This document shows positions 1 to 9,044 of a DNA stretch of 64,000 bases, piece by piece. The position numbers and the translations under genes were made by a program. Position 1 is the stretch's first letter. Every line of letters starts with the position of its first letter. Below the pieces are notes generated by a model. That model worked only from the letters and a program-made list of their open reading frames with translations, was not told where the DNA came from and searched no databases. The stretch is from Candidatus Zixiibacteriota bacterium (GTDB lineage: Bacteria; Zixibacteria; MSB-5A5; GN15; JAAZOE01): assembly GCA_023138975.1 (NCBI GenBank), contig JAGLON010000006.1, positions 124,318 through 188,317 on the forward strand, written 5' to 3'.

Positions 1-854
1 CGTTTTTTTGTAATGATATTTCAACTTTTCATAATTCTTTGCCAGGTTATTCTATCACGCCGCTCTTCTACCGGCAAAGGCTTGCGCAGCAACTTGGATT
101 ACGGACTCTATATATTAAGGATGAATCTGCACGTTTAGGTCTTAAAGCATTTAAATGTTTAGGCGCCTCGTACGCCATCTTTCGTCATCTGGCTGACAAT
201 GGACTGGTAGATAGAACACAATACTATTCCCGAGAAAACCGCCCTCCTTCGGGAAGTATTACATTTTGTACCGCAACCGACGGAAATCATGGCCGGGCTG
301 TAGCCTGGATGGCCAAACAGTACGGCCAAAAGGCGGTTATTTTCATGCCGGAGGCGACTGTTCCGGATCGAATAAAAAATATTGAAAATGAAGGAGCCGA
401 AGTCAGGATTGTTAAAGGGAGCTATGATGAGACCGTCCAAGTCGCGGATGAACGGGCCCGGGCTAATAACTGGGAATTAATAGCTGATACTGCCTATGGT
501 GATTATACAAAAATCCCAAACAATATCATGGCCGGGTTAAATTGCGGTTCTCCCTCAATCACAGCCTGGCCAATTCTAAAAAACACTCTCGACCTGTTTA
601 TCGCTATCTCTGATGAGTATGCCAAAGACGCCATGAAACTTTATTATTACCCTGAAGGAGGCGATGCTCGTATTATCTCCGGGGAATCCGGTGCCGCCGG
701 TTTGGCTGGGTTGTTGGCTCTTCTTCGAGCTCCCGATTTGAAAGATGCGCGCGATTACCTGCAAATCAACGGCTCGACTCGTATATTAGTTATAAGTACC
801 GAAGGTAATACCGATCCAGACAGCTTTAGACGTATAGTACTATCGGATGGTTAA
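1..854 (+). CDS. Diaminopropionate ammonia-lyase-like protein, 5'-partial, with an internal deletion
   Basis: A PLP-dependent (fold type II) lyase resembling E. coli YgeX, which converts 2,3-diaminopropionate to pyruvate and ammonia. The reading frame is open to the window edge (from base 3), and the residues before the TTG at 39 (TFHNSLPGYSITPL) fit the family N-terminus, so the true start lies outside. The PLP lysine is in LKAFKCLGA (codon 153-155), followed by TTDGNHGR-like TATDGNHGR and, late, ISGESGAAGL and ISTEGNTD. Around 525-536 the sequence jumps from TKIPNNIM directly to AGLNCGSPS. By memory of YgeX this skips roughly 80-85 residues, including the glycine-rich loop that holds the PLP phosphate. 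The frame is intact, but activity is doubtful. It could be a decaying gene or, less likely, an assembly collapse at the short IMAG repeat. Confidence 0.75.
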   Translation, partial: FFCNDISTFHNSLPGYSITPLFYRQRLAQQLGLRTLYIKDESARLGLKAFKCLGASYAIFRHLADNGLVDRTQYYSRENRPPSGSITFCTATDGNHGRAVAWMAKQYGQKAVIFMPEATVPDRIKNIENEGAEVRIVKGSYDETVQVADERARANNWELIADTAYGDYTKIPNNIMAGLNCGSPSITAWPILKNTLDLFIAISDEYAKDAMKLYYYPEGGDARIISGESGAAGLAGLLALLRAPDLKDARDYLQINGSTRILVISTEGNTDPDSFRRIVLSDG

Positions 855-957
855 ATTGAGATTAGATTCAACTTTTTTTTAAATGTTTCATTTCATATAA
901 TTGAATAAACGGCTGAGGCCGTACAATTCTGTGGAAACACTAATAAAGCCAACTTAC

Positions 958-1920
958 ATGAATGAGCTTGAAACATTGCAAAAACGTATTGAGGAATTGA
1001 CTTCCTGGCCAATTGTTCATCTTCCTAAAATCATCACGAATACTTCCGAACCGATGAAAATCTTGCGGGGACAGGTGTTGCGCCTTGACGGCAGAGATTT
1101 TGTTATTGAAGGTAATCAGTACGAAACACGGTTCGGAATTGCCGATCAGCCCAAGTACTGGGTTTTCAGTGCCATAGAACTTGAAACAGGCAAAAAGAAA
1201 ATTATCAAAACAGTTTTTCATGAGGATTTCAACGTACATATCGGAGTCTTCAAAATTCATTGTTATCGCAGCCCGGAGAAAGAAGCCGATGTTCTTGAGT
1301 TGGTCAAAGGTGACCGGCGTTTCATGCAGGGCTATACAATTCTTGATGAATTTGACAACAACACCCGCGTCATCGATTTTATCCGAGGTAAAACTATCTT
1401 CCAGCATATTTACTCAATCGATAAAAGCCACCGGGAATATTTTACTGAAGACTTGCCTGATATTTTGTATAATCTAATAGGCACAATGGAAGCCATCCAG
1501 CATTTGCATGAAAACAACCTTTGTCATGGAGATATCCGCAACGATCATATAATTATTGAGCGTGATACCGGCAAGTACCGATGGATTGATTTTGATTTAA
1601 AACAGCACGTTGCTGACTTCGATGTCTGGAGTATGGGAAACATTCTCAATTATGCTGTCGGCAAGGGAATAAACTCGTTCAAGTTGATTATGCGCAGTGA
1701 TGACTTTACCGATTCGGTAAAGTCAACTTTAGAAGCGGATGATGCCTCGGCCTTTTATGAATATCGCATTATGAATCTGAAAAAACTGTACCCATATATA
1801 CCGGACAGTCTCTCGGATATCCTGATGCATTTCGCGGTACGCCCGAGAGGAACTTATTCAACAATAAAACAACTTCTGGATGATTATCGCGTGATGCTGA
1901 ATAAAGATTTCCCTCGTTAG
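958..1920 (+). CDS. Protein-kinase-like protein
   Basis: A divergent protein-kinase-fold protein of about 320 residues. Visible motifs are a VAIK-like lysine in KKKIIKTVFHE, a catalytic-loop HGDIRNDHI (His190-Asp192 from the ATG at 958) and WIDFDL in place of DFG; a later DVWSMGNIL resembles subdomain IX. The substrate is unknown: it may phosphorylate a protein or a small molecule. It is the first gene of an apparent three-gene operon, 32 bp ahead of the histidine kinase. A TTG at 901 would add 19 residues in frame. Neither start has a clear Shine-Dalgarno, so the start is uncertain. Confidence 0.7.
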   Translation: MNELETLQKRIEELTSWPIVHLPKIITNTSEPMKILRGQVLRLDGRDFVIEGNQYETRFGIADQPKYWVFSAIELETGKKKIIKTVFHEDFNVHIGVFKIHCYRSPEKEADVLELVKGDRRFMQGYTILDEFDNNTRVIDFIRGKTIFQHIYSIDKSHREYFTEDLPDILYNLIGTMEAIQHLHENNLCHGDIRNDHIIIERDTGKYRWIDFDLKQHVADFDVWSMGNILNYAVGKGINSFKLIMRSDDFTDSVKSTLEADDASAFYEYRIMNLKKLYPYIPDSLSDILMHFAVRPRGTYSTIKQLLDDYRVMLNKDFPR

Positions 1921-1952
1921 AGAAAAAGGATAACGCTAAAAGGAACGGTCGG

Positions 1953-3764
1953 ATGAAAACCGTAATAATCGGAGGAGGAAAAGGCTGCCGGGCGATTATT
2001 GAGCTGGCTGCGAGCGCTTTTCTCAAAGAATTAACGCTTTCCATCGAGTGCGTCGTCGATCCCGATGCAAATGCTCGAGGTCTTTGTCTGGCCCGCAAAC
2101 TCGGTATCCATACCTGCTCTGATATGAGTGAAGCGTTGGCTCTCGAAGGTATAGAACTGGTGATCGAGCTTACCGGACAGGACAATATTCTTAACCAGCT
2201 TTACAAAATAATTCCTCCGGGAATGCGGCTGATAGATCATACCTTTGCTCATATCTTCTGGGATTTGGCCAACGCCCGCGAGGAATTGGGGAATAAACTC
2301 AATGAAGTGACGACTCTTGAAAAGAAAATTGAGCGGGAGCGACTTTTTCTTCAGAGTCTTTTTGATACGATTCCGGAACTTGTTGTCGTCATTGATGCTA
2401 ATAAGAGGGTACTTCGTGTAAACGACAGTTTTTCCCGCTACACAAAAATTTCGCGCTCCAAGGCTATCGGACAGTTTTATGACGATCTTTTAGGCGAAAC
2501 CGAACTGGCCATAGGAAAAAGTGTAACATCTCCGCTTCTCGAAGAGGTCCTCGAAACCGGACGGCCTCGGTCGATAATCTGGCAAAACCTAAAACCCGAA
2601 GAAGTTTATTGGGAGGAAACCTTCACTCCTATTCTCAACCAAAATCTTGAGATTGAGGCAATTGTCGGTACCTGGCATAAAATTACCGAGCAGGTGAGGC
2701 TGCATCGGGAGATTGAAAGTGCCGAGGTCCGTTTTAAAAGCTTTATCGATTCAGCTAAAGACTGGATTTCTATTAAGGACGTTGAGGGTAAATATATTAT
2801 CGTCAATCCAGCCTGTGCCGCGGCATTTAATCTTGAGCCGGATGATTTTATTGACAAACGCCCTATTGATTTACTTGACGAAAAAACCGCATCAATGATA
2901 TTCAAACATGACTGCGAGGCTATTAAAGCCAATCGCGATATTTCCTATGATGAAGTATTTATAATAGATGGCCGACAGAGGCATTACAGCACTGTTCGTT
3001 TTCCCCTCTTGGATTATCGAGGGAAAACAATTGGAGTCTGTACTATTTCCCGAGATATAACTCAGGAGTTAGAACTCAGCGATCAATTGGCTCAAGCGGT
3101 TAAACTGGCCGCTGTCGGAAAGTTGGCCGCCGGAGTCGCTCACGAGATTAATAACCCCTTGACCGGAGTTCTCGCCTATGCCGAGAACCTGCTTGAGGAC
3201 TTGGGAAAAGATAGTCCCTATGGCAGCGATATTCATGTCATTATACGAGAAACTTTACGCTGCCGGGATATCGTGCGCAATCTTCTTGACTTCGCCCGGC
3301 AGGAAAAACCGTTACTGAAGAATGTATTGCCCAATGATATCGTCTCAAATACCCTGATCTTGGTACGCAAGCTACCGCAGTTTAGAAATATTGTTTTGCG
3401 CGAAAGAATGGCCGATGATATTCCTCATGTTAAATGCGACAGTCAGCAATTGCGTCAGGTGATACTCAATTTAATGGTCAACGCAGTTGATGCCATGAAG
3501 GGGCAGGGTGAGATTATTCTTTCAACGGAGTATGAGCGGGCACAGGATAAATGTATTATCTCTGTGGCGGATACTGGTCCCGGTATACCGGAAAATTTAA
3601 TTGACAAAATATTTGAGCCGTTTTTCTCCACAAAGGGGACTAACGGACTGGGGCTGGCTGTCAGTTGGGGAATTATTGAAAGGCACCATGGAGTTATTGA
3701 GGTCGACACTCACGAAGGCGGCGGCGCCGTATTCAGAATTGTGCTGCCAGCCGCATCGGAATAA
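1953..3764 (+). CDS. PAS sensor histidine kinase with N-terminal Rossmann-like domain
   Basis: A soluble histidine kinase (603 aa, no membrane segments). Residues 1 to about 110 (KTVIIGGGKGCRAI, then CVVDPDANARGLCLARKLG and ELVIELTG) look like a nucleotide-binding Rossmann fold as in homoserine dehydrogenase or CoA-binding domains. A short coiled coil (about 110-135) leads into two PAS domains (about 135-250 and 260-375), HisKA with phospho-acceptor His397 in AAGVAHEINNPL, and an HATPase_c domain with N-box NLMVNAVDAM, DTGPGIP and GLGLAVSWG. An AAGGA-type ribosome site precedes the ATG. The next gene is its likely response regulator. The N-terminal domain suggests sensing of a dinucleotide or acyl-CoA, which is inference. 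Confidence 0.88.
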   Translation: MKTVIIGGGKGCRAIIELAASAFLKELTLSIECVVDPDANARGLCLARKLGIHTCSDMSEALALEGIELVIELTGQDNILNQLYKIIPPGMRLIDHTFAHIFWDLANAREELGNKLNEVTTLEKKIERERLFLQSLFDTIPELVVVIDANKRVLRVNDSFSRYTKISRSKAIGQFYDDLLGETELAIGKSVTSPLLEEVLETGRPRSIIWQNLKPEEVYWEETFTPILNQNLEIEAIVGTWHKITEQVRLHREIESAEVRFKSFIDSAKDWISIKDVEGKYIIVNPACAAAFNLEPDDFIDKRPIDLLDEKTASMIFKHDCEAIKANRDISYDEVFIIDGRQRHYSTVRFPLLDYRGKTIGVCTISRDITQELELSDQLAQAVKLAAVGKLAAGVAHEINNPLTGVLAYAENLLEDLGKDSPYGSDIHVIIRETLRCRDIVRNLLDFARQEKPLLKNVLPNDIVSNTLILVRKLPQFRNIVLRERMADDIPHVKCDSQQLRQVILNLMVNAVDAMKGQGEIILSTEYERAQDKCIISVADTGPGIPENLIDKIFEPFFSTKGTNGLGLAVSWGIIERHHGVIEVDTHEGGGAVFRIVLPAASE

Positions 3765-3798
3765 AAAACACAGTTGTTCATAACAACCGGAGGTTGAT

Positions 3799-4572
3799 AT
3801 GGGTAGAAAATTACAAGTCCTTGTTATCGATGATGAACAGATAGTGCTTGATAGTGTAGTCAAGCACCTGAGAAAAGAGGATTACACCATCAAAACCGTA
3901 TTATCGGCTCCTGTTGCATTAGAGGCGATTAATTCCAACCCGCCCGATATTATTCTAACTGATTTGATGATGCCGGAAATCGATGGACTCGAACTAATGA
4001 AAATAGTGAAAGAAAAACATCCTCAAATTCCAATAATAATGGTTACCGGCTATGCAACTATTAACACCGCTCTACAAGCCACCCAGCTCGGAGCTTTTGA
4101 TTATATTGCAAAACCATTCACCCGCTCAGAACTTCAAACAGTTGTCAGGCGGGCGGAGAAGCTTGCCAGGGGAAAGGCGGAAGCAAAGGGAGAAGCCTCC
4201 GATCACGCCCATTCTCAAGCAAATAGCAGGCTCAAGACTATCGGCGATCATATTTGGTTGATGGTTGAGGAGGGCGGCTTAGTGCGGCTGGGGATTGAGC
4301 GTTCATTCCTTCACACGGTTGGTAAAATTCAAAATATTTTTCTACCCTCAGTCGGCGATAAACTGAGGCAGGGCAGCGTATATCTGGAATTATTTTCTTC
4401 GGATTTACGAGCGCATACAGTTTTGTCACCGCTAACCGGCACCATTGTCGAGGTCAATACCAGCATTGTCGAGGATCCTTCGAAAATGCTCGAAGATCCA
4501 TATGGGGAAGGGTGGCTGATAAGATTGAAACCGTCTCGTTTTGAAATTGAAATTAAGGAATTAGGGTTATAA
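3799..4572 (+). CDS. Response regulator fused to a GcvH-like (lipoyl-fold) domain
   Basis: A two-domain protein of 257 aa. Residues 5-120 are a CheY-like receiver: acidic pair DD at 11-12, phospho-acceptor Asp55 in LTDLMMPE, VTGYAT and the lysine in AKPF. After a basic Ala/Lys linker, residues about 145-255 follow the glycine-cleavage H-protein pattern: GDHIWLMVEEGG, VRLGIERS, LPSVGDKL, SPLTGTIVEVN and DPYGEGWLIRLK. In H-protein the lipoylated Lys lies in ESVKAAS. Aligning back from SPLTG puts Leu there (FSSDLRAHT), so this domain probably cannot carry lipoate. There is no DNA-binding domain. A GGAGG site lies upstream and the gene follows the histidine kinase by 34 bp. The output is probably protein or ligand binding. 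Confidence 0.85.
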   Translation: MGRKLQVLVIDDEQIVLDSVVKHLRKEDYTIKTVLSAPVALEAINSNPPDIILTDLMMPEIDGLELMKIVKEKHPQIPIIMVTGYATINTALQATQLGAFDYIAKPFTRSELQTVVRRAEKLARGKAEAKGEASDHAHSQANSRLKTIGDHIWLMVEEGGLVRLGIERSFLHTVGKIQNIFLPSVGDKLRQGSVYLELFSSDLRAHTVLSPLTGTIVEVNTSIVEDPSKMLEDPYGEGWLIRLKPSRFEIEIKELGL

Positions 4573-4575
4573 GCA

Positions 4576-7500
4576 TCAATCAATCAAAGCTGTTTGGGGA
4601 CTTCGTTCGAGTTCATTTCTCACCGCTTGGCCAATACTTTCTAAGGTAAACGGCTTTCTAACATATTCTCCTGCCCCTAATCCCTGCATTTCATTGACGC
4701 GGTCAGTAGCAGAAAAACCGCTTATGATAATTGCTTTTTGCCCCGGATGTAATTTTAAAATATCCCGATATGCATCTAGCCCATCGTAGTCTTTTTCCAT
4801 TATCATATCTATCAGTATAATATCAACTTCATTCTCGGAGATATATTCAACACCCTCGGTACCGTTGACCGACACATTTACATCATAGCCAAGGCTTTGT
4901 AATAAATCGTGGCTGATTTGCCGCTGCTCTTCATTGTCGTCGATTATCAAAACCGATTCACTGCCGCGATAATCGGAGGAACTTTCTTCAATGCCCCCGG
5001 TGTTTCTATCAGTCGCAGGAAGGTAAAACAGAAACTCGGTCCCCTGTCCGGGTGTCGAAAAGACATCATAGTAACCATTATGATCTTTCACAATTCCATA
5101 AACGACCGCGAGCCCTAATCCGCTCCCTGACGTTCCCATTTTCTTTTTTGAATAGTACGGTTCAAAAATTTTACCCATATCATCTTCGGAAATTCCCGAA
5201 CCGGTATCTACTACTCTAAAGATAATGTACTCACCGGATTCTATCTTATCGTAACCACTTAACAAACTATCAAGCCGACGAATTTCAGTTTTAATTAACA
5301 ACGTACCGCCATCGCCCATAGCGTCGTACGAATTGACAACCAAGTTCATAATGATTTTTGCCAGGTGTGGAGACGACCCCATGATTATTGGAGGGTTTTC
5401 CTCAAGCTCCAGATTCAGTTGAATATCCTTTCGGTTCTCTGATAATTGCTGGAATGAGGGTGAATCAAGATAATCTCTAATAACTACGTTCAAGTCAGTC
5501 GGAATAATCTCATAGCGACCTCGACGTGCCAGGGTAAGCAGATCCTGAATTACATCGGCGGCATCCTGAGCCGATTTACCAATACGTTGAATTTGTTTGC
5601 GGTAAGGACTTTCCGGACCCATTTTGGCAAGGAGTAAATCACTGTAACCGACCATCGGACCGAGCATGTTATTTAAATCGTGCGCAACTCCTCCTGCTAA
5701 AATACCGAGCGATTCCATTCTCTCAGCACGTTCAAGCTTGTCCTGAAGGATAGACTGCTGTTCCTGTGCCATTTTTAATGCGGTGAGATCAATATCAAAG
5801 CAGTACATCTCCTCTTCGCTCTGAATATTTTTCAGCGTCATATGGCTTGAATATACAGGAATAATTGAGCCGTCTTTGTGGTATACTCCAATTTCACCGG
5901 GAGCCAGAGAAGTTCGAGGTTCACAGCAATCAATTGGTGATAAATCGGGCCGGAGTAAATCACTATGTTTTTTTCCAAGAGCTTCTTCTCTTGAATAGCC
6001 GTACAGTAATTCACTCGCCTCATTCCAAAATATTACTTCATGCTTAGTATTATAACCCTGAACGGCGATATTAGGAACGTTTTCGACAACCGAACGGAAT
6101 CTCATTTCACTTTCCAATAAGGCTTCTTCAGCTTTTTTCCGTTCGGTAATATCCCTGACAACACAAATTAGCGTGTCTTCGTCGATCGAAGTAAGTGATA
6201 TTTCCTGGGGATACTCTTCACCGTCTTTTCGAGTGCCAACTGCTTCGCCCTGCCAAAAACCATTTTTGCCCAAAATCGGCATGATATCATTATTAAAACG
6301 CTCTAATTCTTCCGAACCATACAATATTTTCCAGGATTTACCTATGAGCTCAACAGGTGAATCAAATCCATATACTTTGGCGTGTGCTTCATTAACATAG
6401 GTAAACTCACCTTTTTCATTTAACAGGGCCATTCCGTCGGATGATGCCTCCATCGCCGCCAAATTTAGTTTCAGATCATCTTCCGCCTTCTTACGTGAAT
6501 TGATATCTCGCAAAACGCAGAGGATTGACGTTGTTTTGTCACCGACAAAAACCGGCTTACTGCTGACCTCAATATAAAATGGCTTCCCCACTTTGGGTTT
6601 AAACAAAAACTCAAATGAAGCCGAGGTCTTATTGACGATGACTTCTCTCAACAGTCTTATAGTTTTTGTGAGTTCAATTCTATTGACAAAATATTTTGAA
6701 ATGTGATTACTAATTTCCTCTTCTGGAATATAGCCACCAAATTCCTTGATTGCCGGGCTGACATATTCAAGTACTCCAGACAATGACACTTTCAGAACAA
6801 CGTCCTTGAGATTCTCGGTCAGGAGACGATATTTGGCTTCGCTCTCACGCAGTTTTTCCTCAGCCTCTTTTCTATCCGTTATGTCAGTAATAAAGTTTAA
6901 CGTCGCAGGTTTACCATGCCAATCTATCACTACGGCCCTGATTTCAATCCAGCGGGTTTCTTGTACTTTTGTTATAATTCGAAAAGCATAAACCGTTGAG
7001 ATATCCTCACCCTGTAACCGGCGGCGATGATTGTTCATAACAAATTCGCGGTCATCCGGATGCAGCAGCTCGGAGAAATTCATTTTGCCCATTTCTTCAG
7101 TGTCATATCCGGTGATTTCAGAAAGCTTGGGATTGCAAAACGGAATGACTCCGTCTTGAGCAATAAATATTCCTTCATTAGCGTTTTCAAGCAATTGCCT
7201 GGATTCCTCTTCGGACTGCTTTAAAGCTTTTTCCGCAGCGACTCGATCGGTAATATCAATAAAACTTTCCAGATGGTATTCGCAATTAGTCAATTCCACT
7301 AATGATGAAGTGTTGAGTATCGGAACCTTTTTCCCCGATGCCAAAGTGAGTAGTTTTTGCACGCCCCCGGAATCTCTCTGGGAGTCATCGGCAGCAGAAA
7401 TAATATCGCTATAAGCCCTACCCATAATTTCATCTTTTGATTGGCCAATCATTTCTACCGCAACCGGATTGGCGTCGACAATCAAACCGGTCTCAGGGTT

Positions 7501-8736
7501 AACTATAAGAATTCCGGTTTGAATGGAATCCAGTATTGCTCGTAGCCGTTGTTCGCTCTGTTCAAGTGTTAATTCCGCTCCACGGGAAGCTGTCACATCT
7601 TCACCGGAACAGAGCAGCCCGGTAATATTCCCCAACGCATCCGTCAAGCAAGTATAACTCCAGTAAATAAGCCTGCGTTCACCTTCCCTGGTAACTATAT
7701 CGTATTCGAATTTACCCTCAGGTTCAACGATACCGTCTACGATATCTTTAAATGATTCATATCTCTGATTTCTTGCTTTCGGCACCCCGGACAGCTCAAA
7801 CCAGTTGTGCCCAACAATGTCCTCTTCAGAATACCCGATCACTTTGCAACCGGTCTTGTTAATCATGGAAATGTTGCCGTGTAGGTCAAGAACAAGCAAC
7901 ACTGAACCAGCCAAATCAAAATACAATTGCGCTCGATCACGCTCCTGCAGGACTTCCCGCTCAGCTATTGTTGGAATGGTAATATCCTTAAACATTACCC
8001 CCAACCGCTTATTCGGCATATTGAAAACTATTATTCTGACTGACTGCTCAAGTCCCCTGTCATTGAAACGCAGGAACTCTTTCTCAAGTACGTCACCGCT
8101 TTCAATGACCATATCTAAATATGACCGGATACCGCGATACTCATTTTCGGGGAAGATATTCAACAGGCTTTTACCTGTTAATTCAGAGATATCTCGGCCT
8201 AATGCTTGAGTAGCTCCGGGGTTCGCTGTTATCAATTTGTATTTACCGGACTGGTTATGCTGAAAAGTCAGAAGTGCCGAAGGAATAGTTTCGACTATAT
8301 CTGAGGCTGTTTCTAATGAGTCGCGTAGTTCCTGGGTCCGTTCAACAATCTGCTGTTCAAGAGATTCGCGTGATACTTTTAGTTTTTCAAAGGCGGCATT
8401 GAGAGCAAACTGCATTTCCGGAGAGAGTGCGTTATCTCCATCGGGATTGTCCAGTTCAAGCAATTTTGTAAGCCGGTTTTTATGCTCCTCTTGATTAATA
8501 GGGCTCGGCTTCATTCTGAGTATAGAAACAATCAGGATAGCTATAAAAGTCAATGAGGCGATGACTAAACCGGCCAAGGTGGAAAATACCGACGGATGTA
8601 GCTTGGTTGAGCCGGTGATCGCAAGTATCAACGCTGAAGCTTGAGGAATAAAAAAAGGAACAGCAGCGGTACCAGCCATAAATAAGACCGTAAACACGCT
8701 TCCCATCGTAATAGTTTTAGTAGAGAATAGCCGCAT
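4576..8736 (-). CDS. Membrane hybrid sensor histidine kinase with seven PAS domains
   Basis: A hybrid kinase of 1386 aa. Two N-terminal membrane helices (about 10-32 and 48-70) are followed by a short coiled coil, then about seven PAS domains in tandem up to about residue 995, several with PAC-type endings such as DITERKKAEEAL. HisKA carries His1019 in GGVAHDLNNMLG. HATPase_c follows with NLVVNSYDAMGDGG, DTGSGISEDD and SGLGLAVVYG. A C-terminal receiver has Asp1310 in ILIDMIMEKD and the Lys in VRKPF. The ATG at 8736 follows a weakly defined ribosome site. It ends 3 bp from the end of the convergent response regulator gene, so the two transcripts meet tail to tail. Ligands are unknown. Confidence 0.92.
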   Translation of the reverse strand: MRLFSTKTITMGSVFTVLFMAGTAAVPFFIPQASALILAITGSTKLHPSVFSTLAGLVIASLTFIAILIVSILRMKPSPINQEEHKNRLTKLLELDNPDGDNALSPEMQFALNAAFEKLKVSRESLEQQIVERTQELRDSLETASDIVETIPSALLTFQHNQSGKYKLITANPGATQALGRDISELTGKSLLNIFPENEYRGIRSYLDMVIESGDVLEKEFLRFNDRGLEQSVRIIVFNMPNKRLGVMFKDITIPTIAEREVLQERDRAQLYFDLAGSVLLVLDLHGNISMINKTGCKVIGYSEEDIVGHNWFELSGVPKARNQRYESFKDIVDGIVEPEGKFEYDIVTREGERRLIYWSYTCLTDALGNITGLLCSGEDVTASRGAELTLEQSEQRLRAILDSIQTGILIVNPETGLIVDANPVAVEMIGQSKDEIMGRAYSDIISAADDSQRDSGGVQKLLTLASGKKVPILNTSSLVELTNCEYHLESFIDITDRVAAEKALKQSEEESRQLLENANEGIFIAQDGVIPFCNPKLSEITGYDTEEMGKMNFSELLHPDDREFVMNNHRRRLQGEDISTVYAFRIITKVQETRWIEIRAVVIDWHGKPATLNFITDITDRKEAEEKLRESEAKYRLLTENLKDVVLKVSLSGVLEYVSPAIKEFGGYIPEEEISNHISKYFVNRIELTKTIRLLREVIVNKTSASFEFLFKPKVGKPFYIEVSSKPVFVGDKTTSILCVLRDINSRKKAEDDLKLNLAAMEASSDGMALLNEKGEFTYVNEAHAKVYGFDSPVELIGKSWKILYGSEELERFNNDIMPILGKNGFWQGEAVGTRKDGEEYPQEISLTSIDEDTLICVVRDITERKKAEEALLESEMRFRSVVENVPNIAVQGYNTKHEVIFWNEASELLYGYSREEALGKKHSDLLRPDLSPIDCCEPRTSLAPGEIGVYHKDGSIIPVYSSHMTLKNIQSEEEMYCFDIDLTALKMAQEQQSILQDKLERAERMESLGILAGGVAHDLNNMLGPMVGYSDLLLAKMGPESPYRKQIQRIGKSAQDAADVIQDLLTLARRGRYEIIPTDLNVVIRDYLDSPSFQQLSENRKDIQLNLELEENPPIIMGSSPHLAKIIMNLVVNSYDAMGDGGTLLIKTEIRRLDSLLSGYDKIESGEYIIFRVVDTGSGISEDDMGKIFEPYYSKKKMGTSGSGLGLAVVYGIVKDHNGYYDVFSTPGQGTEFLFYLPATDRNTGGIEESSSDYRGSESVLIIDDNEEQRQISHDLLQSLGYDVNVSVNGTEGVEYISENEVDIILIDMIMEKDYDGLDAYRDILKLHPGQKAIIISGFSATDRVNEMQGLGAGEYVRKPFTLESIGQAVRNELERSPQTALID

Positions 8737-9044
8737 TTAATTGAAATTCCTTACGCCGCCCTATTAAGAAAAAGTTAGAAAGAATACAGCGATAGAACCT
8801 TTTGACCTCAAATAGATTTCTTTATAAATTATTATCGGCGTGTAATTTGGAAATCTTAATAGAAAGCGTGATATGTTCTCGGAAATAGAGTAATTTATCA
8901 ATAACATCTTCTTGTGAACTAAATATTTTGTTTAATTGTCTCCATTTATGAAAAACTTCTACCGAAATCATGACCACACAAAAAACCCCACAATAATTAT
9001 TGTGGGGTAATATGTTGAAACGAAATTTTAATATGAACTAGTAT
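8737..9044. other. Intergenic region before the hybrid kinase
   Basis: A 308-bp AT-rich spacer between two leftward genes. It holds the terminator of the upstream chemoreceptor gene at its right end and presumably the promoter of the hybrid kinase. No coding sequence or strong promoter match stands out. Confidence 0.5.
8979..9010 (-). terminator. Intrinsic terminator of the chemoreceptor gene
   Basis: Perfect 24-nt palindrome at 8985-9008 (left arm ACCCCACAATAA). It is followed on the minus strand by a run of T (8981-8985 are A on the plus strand). It sits 37 bp downstream of the stop codon of the chemoreceptor gene. Confidence 0.85.
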
